NCBI GenBank assembly: GCA_003342815.1
Contig: PTEX01000032.1
Location: 1,619,644-1,683,643 of the forward strand
DNA from: Eudromia elegans
Lineage: Eukaryota > Chordata > Aves > Tinamiformes > Tinamidae
Direction of reading: 5' to 3'
Length of the DNA: 64,000 nucleotides
In this document: positions 23,470 to 35,632 of the stretch, piece by piece
How positions within the stretch are numbered: position 1 is the first letter of the stretch
Layout: every line of letters begins with the position of its first letter
Position numbers and translations under genes: made by a program
Notes under the pieces: model-generated
The model's database searches: none
Seen by the model: the letters and a program-made list of their open reading frames with translations, nothing else
Told to the model about the DNA's origin: nothing

Positions 23470-25395
23470 TGACATTTCTTTGTATGCAGTCTAGAGAAGC
23501 AACTGGAGGGAAGGTCCCTTGGATTTGGCTTTAAGAGTCAGGGAGAAACAGGTTTAGAAGTATGAAAATAGAAGGCAATTTTGGTGGTAGTTAATCACGG
23601 GATGAGAAAACTCAGCACTCCCAGAGGGGAAAAGGAACAAAATACAAACAGTACACTTGAAGAAAGGCTGCTTAAATAAACTCAGAGAATTGCTAAGTAG
23701 TATCTCATGGGCAACAAGCTCAGAGTAGTCGAGAGTTCCTTAAAATAGTTCTGTTAAGGGCATGTGTGTGAATTATCCCACAGCAGCAGATTCATTAGAA
23801 GTGCTGTAAGAAACCACCTTGGCTAAATCAGGAACTTGTCACTGATCTCAAACACTAGTAGTGAGTAGAAAATTGAACCTAGGTCACATTATCGAAGATG
23901 AGGATAAAAGAATATGGAGAGTATTTAGGACTCAAATCAGGTTAAGTGAGAACACGGACCACATCTAGCAAGGAACATAATGGATAACAAGAAAATATTC
24001 TGTAAATATGCTTCATAGTAAGAGAAAGATGAGGAAAAAGCATTGGTCTGCTATTGAACAGAGAGAGCAAGTTATTGACGGGGATGCTGAAGAGGTTGAG
24101 TGCTTAAAGCTTTCTTTGCTGCAATCTTTACTAAAAAGGTCAACTGAGATCAGGCAGGAAACAGCACCAATGACAAAGGGGTAGAAATGCAAGTGAAAAC
24201 AGGGGAAGAACAGATTAAACAGTACTTAGATAAATTAGATCTTTCAAATTGGCTGCGTCAGATACAATTCATCCTGAGGAATCTACCAGACTGTTTGAAG
24301 CACTCAGAGCTCAGAGAGTTGTTATCGTTGAGAGCTCATGGAGGACGGGCAAATAACCTGAAGAGAGAAGAATGACAGACACTGCCTATCCTCTAAGGGA
24401 CGGAAAAATGGAAAGGGGGAATTAAATGAGCAAAAAATTAAGGAGCAGTGAATGAAGGTCAATTTTTGGAAAAATACTGAAACAATCAAACTATTTGTAA
24501 CCACTCAGGAAATAACAAGGAGATGAGTAACAGCTAGCCCGGACTTGTCAAAAACACAGATTTGCTAAATCAGTTTCGTTTCTTTCAGAGGGAACAGAGG
24601 AGAAACAGTAGGTAAATCTTGATTTTGTTAAAAGAGTCCCAGTATTGTCCTCCTCAGGAACATTATCATAAGCAAGCTAGAAAAACATCGTCTACCTGAA
24701 CCTGCAAACCTCTCTGTCAAACCAAAAGGATGTTGTTGAGTGCATTCCTGCAGACATCTGCCCTGGATTTGCTTCTATGAAATATTTCTATTACTTCTTT
24801 TTTTTTTTTAATGGAACAAAGAGACATTTTGCCTACATCCAGTAAAGCTGAGAAGGGCTGCATAGAAGACAGGAGACTACTCCAAGGATTTGCTTAGAAC
24901 TCAGTGCAATTTTGACAGCTGGAGCTGTGTATCATTTGAGGCTGCTGTTTTCAGCTTTTAGAAAATATACAGATCAACTGAAAACGATCTAATGAGGGTT
25001 GTGGGCATGGTCAGAGCTCCAGGAAACAGAAACTTCAAGGAGAAAGAAGGTTCTCACACAGCCTGTGGAAGAAAAGAAAGACTACATATACATACACACA
25101 GAGAAGTTGGATACAAAGAAAAAAGAATAAAGTTTTCCTATCCAGTATGGAAAATTATTTGGCTAAACAGTAGCACAGGAAATTTAGGTTAAACATTAGA
25201 AAACACTGGGTAATAATACAGCTAGTTAAGCACTGGAATAGCCTGCCTGAGGAGGTTGTAGAGAGCCTACCTCCTTGGAGGTTTTCAAGAGTGTGTAAGA
25301 CATACACTTATCAGAAATTATGCATGTAAAGTTGATCCTCCATGGAGACAGGGGGATGGACTCGGATGACCTCTCAAAATCCATTTCACTTATCT
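23470..25395 (+). mobile_element. decayed, internally deleted CR1 LINE (old, CR1/L3-like subtype)
   Basis: The order of recognisable pieces follows the second reading frame and 3' end of CR1 retrotransposons. A pre-reverse-transcriptase stretch at about 23,960-24,140 includes 'ggataacaagaaaatattct' and 'tgctaaag'-type text ending 'gcaatctttactaaaaaggt'. A frame at 24,187-24,375 matches the region with an EEQIKQYLDKLD-like segment followed by 'SLRAHGGR'. Then come 'cttgattttgttaaaagagt' with 'catcataagcaagctagaaa'-like sequence, and a 3' end at 25,220-25,395 with 'agcactggaatagcctgcct', 'ccttggaggttttcaagag' and 'gggggatggactcggatgac'. Roughly a kilobase of the reverse-transcriptase core between about 24,720 and 24,990 is missing or unrecognisable. 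Many stops make it dead. The 5' edge is uncertain. Confidence 0.75.
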
Positions 25396-26225
25396 AGGAC
25401 TTCTTTTCAAACAGAGCAGAGAGAAAATTCAGCACAGGGAAATAGAAGCTTTGCCTGTGTATTCACACGTGCTTCCCAAGTCAAGCCATCCTCATCCCAG
25501 CCTCCCCACAGTGCCAGTTAAAACACTGTGTTTAAGCAGGTGCTCTACCTTCAGCCTAAAGGCAATCCCTCATGCATTGCACTTATGTACTTGAACATAT
25601 GCTTAGATGCTTCAGCTGGGGACTAAACCAGCAGCCTTTCCTACTGCTGGTTGCAGCACAACTGCCCACTCTTTGACCATTTCCTAGTTTGGGCCTGGGG
25701 TAGCTTTGGAAGGGCTTTGGAAGGTCAGTAAGTGGCTTTCTTTAATGCATAGTCTTCAGTGCACTTCGGAAGGTGCATGGTACCGTCCATCATTAAACCC
25801 CAGAAATCCTAAACTTCAAGCTACCCCACAGTCTCACTGATCTTGTTCTGCCCACAGTGTCACCTGCCCTGGCTATATGGCCTATTGGTAGCACACACAA
25901 TGTGGAGACATTGCATCGTTGGCCACCAGCCAAGAATTTATTCCTGTCACAGATCTATTTAAACCTAGATCTAGCCCTTTTTAGAACGTATTGAAAGATG
26001 TATTTTTAATGGAGGAAAAAACCAGTGTCTCTAGAATCTTGACCAATCTAAGTTCACACTCACAAAGATATTTATATTCCTACCACCCACTGAAGTCGCA
26101 GACTAAGCTTACTCCATCTCTGTCCTCAGAAGCCGCGGGGTTGCACGAAGCCACAGCTAGCAACAAAGCAAGGAAAGTTAACGTATCTGAATGTACACCA
26201 AGTAAGCTGACATCACTATCACAAC
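25396..26225. other. unique non-coding DNA
   Basis: Ordinary sequence between two CR1 pieces. An imperfect short duplication 'ggaagggctttggaagg' lies at about 25,709-25,725. No exon is supported. Confidence 0.55.
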
Positions 26226-26277
26226 CACAGAATCATAACGGTTGGAAAAGACCTTCAAGATCTTCAGGTCCAACCGT
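26226..26277 (-). mobile_element. CR1 3'-end fragment (avian type)
   Basis: Plus-strand text 'cagaatcataacggttggaa' continuing 'aagaccttcaagatcttcag' and 'gtccaaccgt' is the reverse complement of the conserved avian CR1 3' end. Only about 50 bp are present. It is better preserved than the large CR1 upstream, which suggests a younger, separately inserted and severely 5'-truncated copy. Confidence 0.8.
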
Positions 26278-26985
26278 AAATAATCACATTTGGGGAGATC
26301 ACAAGCACAGCTTGTCTGCTAGCAAATGAAGAAAAGGTACAGGAATTCTTATGTTTCCCTCCTGTACAAGCGCCTACATACTGCTCAGGATGGCAGTCTC
26401 GATGGAGATGCATTTTGTTATGCAATGTATTACATTCAAATAACAACATTTAGTTACATGTTAATAAAACATTGCATTAAGAATGTGTCATGTTAACCTA
26501 TTTAACTACAAATCCTTCCCCTGCTCTATTTTAACCTGGCCTGAATTTAAGCTGTAAGGAGGGTGCATTAAATATTTGCTGTTTCTGTCAACTATTTTCC
26601 TAGTATAACTGTCCAAATTGCCCAAACTTGCAGCAGTGAAGAGAAACCACAACACATGTGCACCCACACAGCCACGCAGCCCCCGAACAATGAGTGCCGG
26701 AGCCGCTGGCAGGATGCGTCTGCTCTTGATTTCGCAGTGCCACCCAGCCCTCGCTGTGCTACAGCGGGGTTTTTCCATGTTATTTTGCATCTCGGTGCCA
26801 GCAGCGATTGTGGTGATTGATAGACTTAGCTGCTGCTGCTGCAGGATTCAAAACAACAGCGCTGGCACAAGCAGCTAGGGGAAATACAGCGAGAGTTGGC
26901 TGGGTTAATCCAAGGAGAGAAGAAACAACGTTGGTGATGTGCCAGCTCTGAGGATCCTACAATAAATTAAGAATAACTGTCCTCA
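26278..26985. other. unique non-coding DNA
   Basis: AT-rich sequence to about 26,620, then mixed, with a GCTGCTGCTGCTGC-type run near 26,830-26,843. No gene is recognised. Confidence 0.55.
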
Positions 26986-27670
26986 TTGTTTCCCAGAGGG
27001 ATACGAGCAGAGGCTGGCAGAAGCATGTTAGGCGTTTGGCGCTTTAGCCCTGAGGCCGGGGAGCAAAACCCCTCTGGGCAGTGCCGGGCTGCTCCTCACA
27101 CACCTATCTCACCACCTCCAGCAGAAGGGCTCGCAAAGTGCTCCCTGCCTCTGGGCAAAGGGGCTCCCCGCCTGCCCCTGCCATGGTCACTGACTGTTTC
27201 TCACCTGCAAGCACTTGGGAAGCGGGAGACGCGCTGCTCACATGCAGCCCCTCCGCGCGGCAGCCCCTTCAGCAGGTCCCTTCGTCTCTCACGAGGGCCC
27301 TGCCCTGAGCAGACGGCCCTTGCAGGACGCCTCTCAGAGGAGGTGTTCAAGGAGAACATCCTTGGAAGACATTCCTCCCAGAAGAGCCATCTGCTGCCCA
27401 GGGCCACCTAAAGGCTTCTCATTGCCAAAGGAACACAAGGACCAGGGGCTCTTGGAGCTTTTCAACTTTGTCACTGTCTCCATCCCTTGCTCTCCCCCTT
27501 CTCCCCGCCCTGCCCTCCCCATTGTAGCCTCTTCATTTCACAGCCTTGTGTCAGCACAGGCCTCAGCTCATCCATCCGACTCCCTGAGGGAGACGGCAGC
27601 CCCAGCAACCTGCTCCCGGCCTCCCCTCCCGTCCAGCCGCCAGCAGCGGCTCCTTGCGCTGCTTCTGTCA
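26986..27670. other. GC-rich non-coding block
   Basis: C-rich sequence on the plus strand ('tctccccgccctgccctccc'). It sustains overlapping open frames of up to 166 codons on the plus strand and 90 on the minus strand. No domain or splice pattern is recognised. Low purine content on one strand reduces stop codons, so the frames are probably chance. Confidence 0.45.
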
Positions 27671-27714
27671 GTAACTCTTTGCCCAGCACAAGTTGTTCTC
27701 CAGCATGCACCATA

Positions 27715-28250
27715 AAACAGAGCACATTTATGGTTGCTGGCACCCTAACACGGTTACTGGGCAGCTTTTGTCAAGGCAGACTTAACAACATGCATATAGA
27801 TGGGCCCGACCATGAGCCTGGCTACAGACAATGGCAGATTTACTACCGCGTGTATGTGCACCAAGATTTGGTCCAGTGTGGCTTTGTATGAACAAAATAG
27901 GAACAGAAAATAATTATTTGTTTGCCAATGCAATGAATGTAGGGGAGAAGCACAAAGTTTTATTCATCTGCAAGCTCAGCAGATGTCAGTGGATGAATGG
28001 TCTGACTTCAGACTCATTTAGGGGCTAATGAAGACTTAATACAACTAGCAGCACCAAGAGATAATTCTGATTTTGAACAAAAAGTGATTCCATATCATCC
28101 TATCTCCTGTCACAATCAAACATTAATAACTCTACGGATTTTGTTGGTGGTGTTTTGTTAAAACAGCTTCTACGTGACAGTCAGTATTTGCATGTCTGCT
28201 ATAGTGAAGCCCACCACCGTCGACAGCCTGGCATAAAGGAGGACTCTGTT
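27715..28250. promoter_or_regulatory. candidate conserved non-coding element
   Basis: Unique AT-rich block with 'gaaaataattatttgtttgc' at about 27,905, 'ccaatgcaatgaatgtaggg' and 'ggggctaatgaagacttaat'. The homeodomain and forkhead-like cores fit an enhancer. There is no repeat or exon evidence. Confidence 0.27.
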
Positions 28251-29494
28251 ATTCTTTTGCATCTTCTTTTCTGAACAGCTTTTGAGGGAGCTGCAGTCGA
28301 AAAAAAGTAACAGGGAAGCTGAACAAGAGACACAATGCTGCAAGGGCCAGCCCTGAAACGTGAGGTGACATACTCTCTATGCCAAAACTCTAAAACTCCT
28401 GCTTTGTACTTCTGAAAAGGGCAATATCAAGAGCAAAAAAAACCCTCAAACTTTTTTTTGTTCGAGCAAGAAGTAAATTCACTTTTTCTATCTTCATAGT
28501 TATAATCTGATAGTCTTCTATGAAGGCCTAATTTTAAGAGGTGAGAGGCCAGTACAATGCAGACATGAGAACACCAAGATTTTGAACAGCAGGGACCTAG
28601 AGCACTTTCCAGAGAGGCTGCTAGGAAGTGAACCAGGATTCGGCACCGTTCTGCATCAGCTGGCTCTCCTCACTACAAGTATTAACAGTGAGAACCTCTC
28701 AGAGGGCCTAATCCAAAGCTACTAAAGCCATTTAAAAGCCATCAAAGTCAGCAGAGATCTTAACATCTACCTGTGGCACTCTTGGACCCTCCAAGTTACT
28801 TTTGTGCACATCTTATACTTCAATGAGTAATCCCATTGACAAAGCAGAGCTCATCTTGACCATGAAAAAACGGTCAAGTTTAATATCAGTTTATTTGATC
28901 CTAGCCGGGCTAAGCCCAAACTCAGGCCTCTTCCTACCCTGGACAATTCAACAGAACCATCCTTCTCTTTGAATTTTTTTTGTGCCCATGAATGCTTCTG
29001 ATTATGTTTGTAACCTCATTTGTGATCAACACTTAAAACGGTATGGTCCAGAAGTGGGTTTATTCAGAATAAACTGGATCATAAGCATAAGAATCATGGA
29101 ATCACAAACATAAGAATACTGTAGCTATTTCTGGCTGCACCAAGCAATGTTTCTTCCAGTGCACACCCCAAAAAGACTTTAAGTTTATGTTGCTTTTAAT
29201 GATAGAGAATTGAACAAAGCATAATTTGGAAACAGTTTTGAGTACTCCTGCCAAACGCTGAATAAAACATCATTTACCTCCTAAGTGAACATTTTTCTGG
29301 CAGTTTTGTATGAATTAAACATTTTGGTCATTTAAAGGAAAAATGTAAGAAATCTGGAGTGTTCTTAAAATAGTTCATCGGTATACTTGAAATATCTTTT
29401 CTGATTTCAGGAAACTCCCCCTATGCGTGTAACTGGCTAGGAAAACCACAGCTCTTCCACACTAATTTCTGTGCAAGCTTACGAAAATAATATA
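28251..29494. other. unique AT-rich non-coding DNA
   Basis: No gene or RNA is recognised apart from the MIR remnant listed separately. Poly-T and poly-A short runs occur near 28,435-28,458. Confidence 0.55.
28616..28676 (-). mobile_element. MIR remnant (partial)
   Basis: 'ggctgctaggaagtgaacca' followed by 'ggattcgg' and a 'ctggctctcctcactac' end fits the reverse complement of the 5' half of a MIR ('agtaagtggcagagccaggattcgaacc'). It is short and diverged. Confidence 0.4.
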
Positions 29495-29690
29495 ATGAGG
29501 CAAAGCACTCAGCAATGCCAGAGCATGGGGACCACAATGCTGTAATAGATGATATCAAGATGATGGCAAAATAATGTCACTGCAGTCACCGGAGACTACA
29601 TTACTATGTCAAGATGATGGCAAAATGATTTTGATGCAAGTCTATTGAAACTCTGTTAAAATATCCAGATGATTGCAACATATCAGAGAA
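29495..29690. repeat. decayed ~54-bp tandem repeat (minisatellite)
   Basis: The unit start 'tcaagatgatggcaaaat' occurs at 29,555 and 29,609, with a variant 'tccagatgattgcaacat' at 29,664. This gives periods of 54 and 55 bp. The rest of the units also aligns loosely ('tgcagtcaccggagactaca' against 'tgcaagtctattgaaactct'). Sequence upstream from 29,495 ('gaggcaaagcactcagc', 'ggggaccacaatgctgtaat') looks like a fourth, more diverged copy. No gene overlaps it. Confidence 0.6.
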
Positions 29691-29844
29691 ATTCCCCTGA
29701 GCAAGCGACTGATAAATTTGTGTTAAAGTATTTCAGCTGCACCACTTTGTAAACTCTGTTACGTTGGCCACATCCTGGCTTACTAACACTAGCTCAGCCT
29801 GACCCCCCTGACATCAGCTGAGGCTCCAAACTGGAGGCTTTGCC

Positions 29845-30355
29845 TTACATAAAAGCTCTGATTTCTTTAGTTCTCCTGATCTTTCGGAGCATTTGGGGAT
29901 ACGCAGCTCACTTTATCATTGGTGAGTGCACAGCTACAGTCCAAGATTGATGTGAGAAGATCATAGAAAACTAGCTAACTTCTACAAGCAGGGCACAACC
30001 TGAGGCTCAGCATAGAGGGACAGAGGGGCAGTCAGGTGGTGACTGAGCACCATGGCCAGAATGAGGTTCCCACCCTGCAGAATGTGAAACATGTCAAAGG
30101 TAACAGAGGAAGAAGGAGCTCTTGGCTTCTGCTCGCCCTACATGAACCAGGGATTGATCAGCAGAGGGATGCGGTCTCGGATACCCTCATCGTTCTCTCT
30201 TCATTACAGGAGCTCTTCAGCAGGAATATGAGAAACTGCTCCCAAGAGTCACAGCTGAGCTCACGAGCATTAACAAGCATAGGGTCCTCACAGATGCAAA
30301 CACATGTTTACCTCCAGAGATTAGAGTGAAGAAACGTATCGATCACATGCAATAA
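29845..30355 (+). other. promoter/splice-like arrangement with short ORF (unproven)
   Basis: A TATA-like 'acataaaagc' at 29,848-29,857 is followed about 65 bp later by a good donor, CATTG|GTGAGT at 29,917-29,927. A good acceptor, 'tctctcttcattacag', ends at 30,209. If spliced, exon 1 and exon 2 stay in one open frame that continues to TAA at 30,353-30,355. Exon 2 reads LQQEYEKLLPRVTAELTSIN and onward to a KKRIDHMQ end. The frame has no ATG in exon 1. The protein is not recognised. An eroded LTR or a chance arrangement are alternatives. Confidence 0.15.
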
Positions 30356-33300
30356 GGTTCCCTCCAGCTCCCAGGGAACAAATCCTGCTGCACATCGGCT
30401 ACCACCGCTCCCTGCTCCTGCTGGTGCCGGCAGTGCCTTGGTTTTCCGAGCCGCACACTCAGCAGGAACCGTACGTACTGAGCGACTGCAGGGCTGAGCC
30501 CTCGGAAGATTGTTAGGGCAATTAGTGCAGAGCAGCAACACCGCTGTTATCAGAACGAACAAGAAGCTGCAAGAGCTGCTTCAATAGGAGCAGTCAGGGC
30601 TGCTCTAATTACACGTTCCTCGCATGGGCTGGCAAGCGCGAGGGTTTTCGAATCTGGGTTATTCAGGCTTCTGAGGTTACGGACGTGGCTCCACCCACCA
30701 AGTAAAAGGTTGTCCGCGGCAGCCGGCTGGCTGATCCGTGCAGCCTCGCCACCACTGCGGGCAACTCCAAGGCAAAACCAGGCTGCTGCGAGGACAGCCG
30801 GGTGCATCGAGAAAAGTCCTTGCCAGCTGTCCCGCTTCTCCTACGTGTACATCTCAGTGCTCAAAACTGTTTTCTGTCATTTTCCAGAAGTTCCCCCCCT
30901 CTGCTTTCTAGTCCCGTTGCTCTGACCCACTTGCTCCTCACCTCCAGCTGACAGTGCTGGGCTCACCACTGACTTCAGCTGCGCCCTGGATCTGGGGCTC
31001 GGCTATTGTGAACAGATGGAGCTCGAGGTTCCTACAAATCCCATCTGCTCCCACGGCAGCAGCGTTAGCGCTCCTTCAGGAAGGAGCCTAGGGCCCCCCC
31101 GAAATCTCAGTCATTCCCAGTCCATTACAAACAACCCACGGCTGCTCTTCCCTCTCCGTGTGGGGACCTGGCTGCCTGGGCAGCATTCAGGACCCCAATT
31201 TGCACAATGGGGAGACTAAGGCCTGTCATGAGCACTAGCAAACCACTCAGCCGAGATGCAGCCCCACACAGGCCACTTACAAACCCTACGTCAGGCCTCA
31301 CTCTGCACGAGCAGCACCAAGGGACAGATACTTCGCTCTAAGTGACCACAGACAAACTCCCTTAGCAAGAGGATAAATCCCCGTGGAAGTGATTTTTGTG
31401 CCTTTTCAAGCCCATTAAAGATATTAACTGGGAACAAAGGTGCATTTGGGATGCTCTGCTCCAATAATTCCCCATTTCATAAAAGCACCATTATTCCAGC
31501 AGTGTAAACTGGAGAGATCTCACAATGATTTTTAAGTCATCTGGGGGCACAGCTGTATATAATGATCAACATACAGGAAGGTATAACTGCATCTTTGATA
31601 TCTTTTCCATTGTCCAGTGCTGAGCAAAATCATGCTGCTAGGGAGAATCTGGTAAGAATAGAGATGTTTTTGTTTTATCTCTCATTTAAGGTGAAATTCT
31701 GCTGTCAGTTACACTGCCTGAATACAGAGTAATGTTACTGAATTCAGTGTCACTGGCTATTAAAATTAAATGATTTGGCATGCCTTACTCAAAGATGCAG
31801 ATCGCTAGTTGAAATATGGCTCTCTACTGCAGTCACCCTGAAACTCGGAGCAGCAAGCAATTATAATAATACGAACACTTCTTTTAGCATGGAACTAGCT
31901 GAAGCAGCTCAATTATTTCCTTTATTTTTCTAATGTCACTAATACAAATCAATAGTTTTCCATCTGCTGCCATTTCTAGACTTGAACCACGAATTTGAAC
32001 TGTGCATCTCCTTTCTAACCATTATGCAACCTCTTGACAGAAACCCATTATAAACCTTTCAATTTATTCTGCAGTGCAGCTCTGCTAGTGATATTTCCAT
32101 CTACACACACACATCGCATGTACTTTTCTTCCTTGAAGCCTCCTTATTGCACCACAGTTACACATTGAACTCACTTTAGCCTCTAGCCAAGGAAAATACA
32201 GACAAAAGGATTTTTCTTAAACATATTTCCATTTTAACTGCAGACTTCAGTATTTCCAGCGGGAGGCTCAGAAAGATCTGTCAACAGGAGAGGGAGTTGA
32301 TTTTAAGTTTTAATGCGATACAGGAGACTTGTTGTAGATCGTGTTACTGCTGCGGATGCTGATCTGGTCGGGGAGAGTGCGCTGAGCCGCTCCCTACGGA
32401 TGCCCCGGACGCGGCACCCACATCAGCTGTCCCGCTCTTGCTCCTTCCAAGCACTCCTGCATCTCCCCCCAAGTGTTTCCTCTCCCCACACCGGTCCTGC
32501 AGCACAGGAGCAGCAGCCTGACAGGCACTTGCTCGCTCTCTCTCATGGCACGTGGGCTGGAGATGACAGATTTCCATGCTGCCCTGTCTGGAACTGCACC
32601 TGCCTCCCTGCCAGCCCACCTGCAGCCCATTCCCACCGAGGCAAGACCCTGCCCACGGTCAACCGCAGATCATGCTAAGTAATTTCCTAATACACAGAAA
32701 CAAGCTGGGAATGCCTCCCAAAATTACATCCTGCGCCTCCACTCATGGCCCCACGTGCCCAGACACTCCTGCTCACTCCAGTTACGGCTGATGAGCAGCA
32801 TTGGGTCAACTTTTGATCCACACAGCGGCTCTGGAAAACTTTCAAGCAGGACACTAGGGCAGGAGCTTAACAGAGTGTAAAGGAAACAGACTGAAAACAA
32901 GTGAACAAAAATGGTGCTACAAGTTTAAAAGCAAAAGGCGACTCGACACCAGCACCCGGCAGGTGAGAAGAGGGTGCCAGGCGCCAGCATCACCTCCACG
33001 TGCGGTGGGACCTGCCCCCTGGGAGGCTCCGGTCCTCCCTGCACCCGCTGTCCTAGAGCGGAGGGAAGGGACCCACAATGGTTGGTTGTGGAAAAGTCTG
33101 CCCTGAAGCGAAGCGTTTCCTTAAGTCTTGTCAATCAGTACTTACATACGCTGTGAATCATAAGTATTTAAATCTCTTAAGATTTTTATCCTAGTTAATA
33201 TCAGTGTAGACAAGCTCATGACCTGTTTTGGAGCGTTTAATTGTCCCGTCTTCAATAACACTACGGTGTCAGTAATGTTTTGCTCCACTCTTTACACATG

Positions 33301-35291
33301 GGTTGGAAAAAAAGAAAAAATATGTTTTTAAGTATAAAGCCTGAACTTCCCTCACTGCCGAGATCTTGTGCAAGTGAGACGTGGCGCTGCAATCGGATGG
33401 AGCAGAGGCTCCTACTCCTCCGACTGCAAACGACTTGCCAGAAAAATTCTTTTGATCAATTTACAGCTCTGTTTTTCCACATCTTGCGTGGCTTTTGGTT
33501 GTGTTATGATGAAGAGGGGTGTCTGAGAATTCCCTGATGCACCTTTTGTCTTACATTCGTTATTTTTGATATCTCTACTCTGTCAGATCTAATTTGCCCA
33601 TTTCCTAAAAGTAGTCGAAAACCATCAGTTTCTCCTCCGCCGCTTCCATGTGCTCTTAAAGAAAGAGGAAGCTCCGCTTTCAAGCAAAGAGCAGCGCCGC
33701 TCAGCACGGTCCCTGTTGCTCAATAGTTCAGCTTCAGTTACACTTTCAGCCAACTTGCCCGTGTTAGTTAGGACACGGCCAAAAATAGCCTCTCCTCGTG
33801 CGTGCTCTGCAGCTACTTATTTCAACCGTGATTACTGAAGAGCTCGAGAACTTGTTTCTGTCCCACCTGACTAGTTTATAAGAGGGAAGCCGGACTCACC
33901 AGTTACTACGGTTTTATTTAGTTTCGTTGCCTCTTTGATCTCCCTCTATATTTTCGTGGCAACATTTTGCTGAGCCAACAAAATAAATATAATTTTGGTA
34001 ACTGCATTCTGCCCAGGACGGGGAAGACGAGACATCGTGTAGCAGGCACAAACCTGCTACAGATTTGCAGGCAGCAAAAGTTCAATTCTGGTGAGAATGT
34101 GACTGACAACACGAAGCTGTTGAGAGCACCCTGTGACTCTCAAAAATCAAAATGCTGCTTCTACCGAGGTGAAGCTTTAGTAGCTTCCAAATGCCTGAGT
34201 AAGCTCAGGCAGAGCTGACTCCTCCTGCACTTAATAACAGTCAGCGGGTGTCTTCTCTCCTGAAAAACCTGCCTCTTGAGTGTTTATAAAACATTACATG
34301 GTGTCAGGAGTTATCTGGAGCCAAAGACGGAGCAATTACTTCCTCTAAGTCTGCCGGATTTATGAGGGAGCCCTACAGAAAAACGCTGTCACTTTAGCAA
34401 CATTTTGCATTACGCAGCCATGGGGACCACAGAGAAACCCCTGGAAGAGCAGGCAGAGCGATGCCGGGGGGCTCGGCAGCCGCATACCCACCTAGAGCAC
34501 TTGGAAGGGAGAAGATATAAAGGATTTGGCATAGGGACAGGTGCTAAGTAAATGTCTTAGAGTGATTAGAAAGCACAGCTAGATACATTTACATAGAAAT
34601 CTCAAAGCTGGGAGAAACGAGCCTCAGAACTGATGGAGACTCTGCACGTTCCCCTGCACCGAAGCCTCCGAGGGAAGAGTGTGCAAAGAAAGCCATCAGC
34701 CACATGGACGTTAATCTACGTGATTTCCATCCCTCGAGAGCCCAAGGGCAGTGCCAGAGCAGCGGACACACAAGAAGAGGCGTGGGGCTCGGGTGCACAG
34801 AGGGCTCATGCTGAAGGGCCAGGGCTGCCTCCGAGCACCCCAATACCTTCCTGACCTAAATCCATGGGGTCCTCAATGTCACCAGCCAGGGCCCAGCAAC
34901 AAAGGTACTGCGAAAGGGTGCCTGGCAAAGACCCTTGTGAGCCACACGCCAAGTGACTTGAGAGGAGTTAACAATTCCATGGCTTTAATAAAGATCTTTT
35001 AAGGAAAGTACCTTGAGACTACACGACCTGCCACTGTCGTGGAAGAAATCACCGTGGCAGAAAAGGTACACACTCCAAAGTGAGGACGGGCTTGTTGACC
35101 AGCATCTGGATTCAGGACCCAATTCCCTGCTTGACAAAATCTAGATTTCATCATTTCCCTCAAAAAGTGTCTAATTCTGCATTGCCTCATCTGCTCCCGA
35201 CTGAGTCAATATTCTGGTTTGAATTCCAACAAACCCAGATAACCAGAAATAAAGTTGAAGAGCTCACACTTGTAAGCACTTCCAGGCCCGG
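30356..35291. other. unique non-coding DNA with GC-rich patches
   Basis: GC-rich patches lie at 30,360-30,500, 30,690-30,830, 32,350-32,680, 32,940-33,080 and 34,630-34,900. They are separated by AT-rich sequence, for example 31,480-32,340. A weak MIR-like bit ('cacaatggggagactaaggc') is at 31,203-31,222. Open frames of up to 121 codons are unrecognised and mostly overlap antisense frames. Confidence 0.5.
31690..31756 (+). repeat. ancient amniote interspersed-repeat fragment
   Basis: 'ggtgaaattctgctgtcagt', then 'tacactg', then 'gtaatgttactgaattcagt' and 'gtcactgg' follow the layout of an old dispersed sequence common in reptiles and birds. That sequence has the core 'CAGTTACAC...AGTAACTCCATTGAAGTCAATGG'. 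The family assignment is from memory of the motif and the repeat class is not certain. Confidence 0.35.
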
Positions 35292-35409
35292 GGAAAAAGA
35301 CAGAAAGACAGAAAGACAGAAAGACAGAAAGACAGAAAGACAGAAAGACAGAAAGACAGAAAGACAGAAAGACAGAAAGAAAGACAGAAAGAAAGACAGA
35401 AAGAAAGAC

Positions 35410-35456
<47 letters not shown>

Positions 35457-35460
35457 ANGA

Positions 35461-35512
<52 letters not shown>

Positions 35513-35553
35513 CAGAAAGAAAGAAAGACAGAAAGAAAGAAAGAAAGAAAGAC

Positions 35554-35592
<39 letters not shown>

Positions 35593-35593
35593 C

Positions 35594-35632
<39 letters not shown>

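Noticed and set aside
24187..24375. 62-codon frame as a possible gene
   Set aside because: It is the eroded reverse-transcriptase N-terminal region of the CR1 element at 23.47-25.40 kb.
27215..27715. 166-codon plus-strand frame
   Set aside because: C-rich plus strand depletes stop codons; serine/proline-rich reading without domain; overlapping frames in other phases.
31203..31222. MIR-like 'cacaatggggagactaaggc'
   Set aside because: Only about 20 bases match and the flanks do not continue the MIR order.
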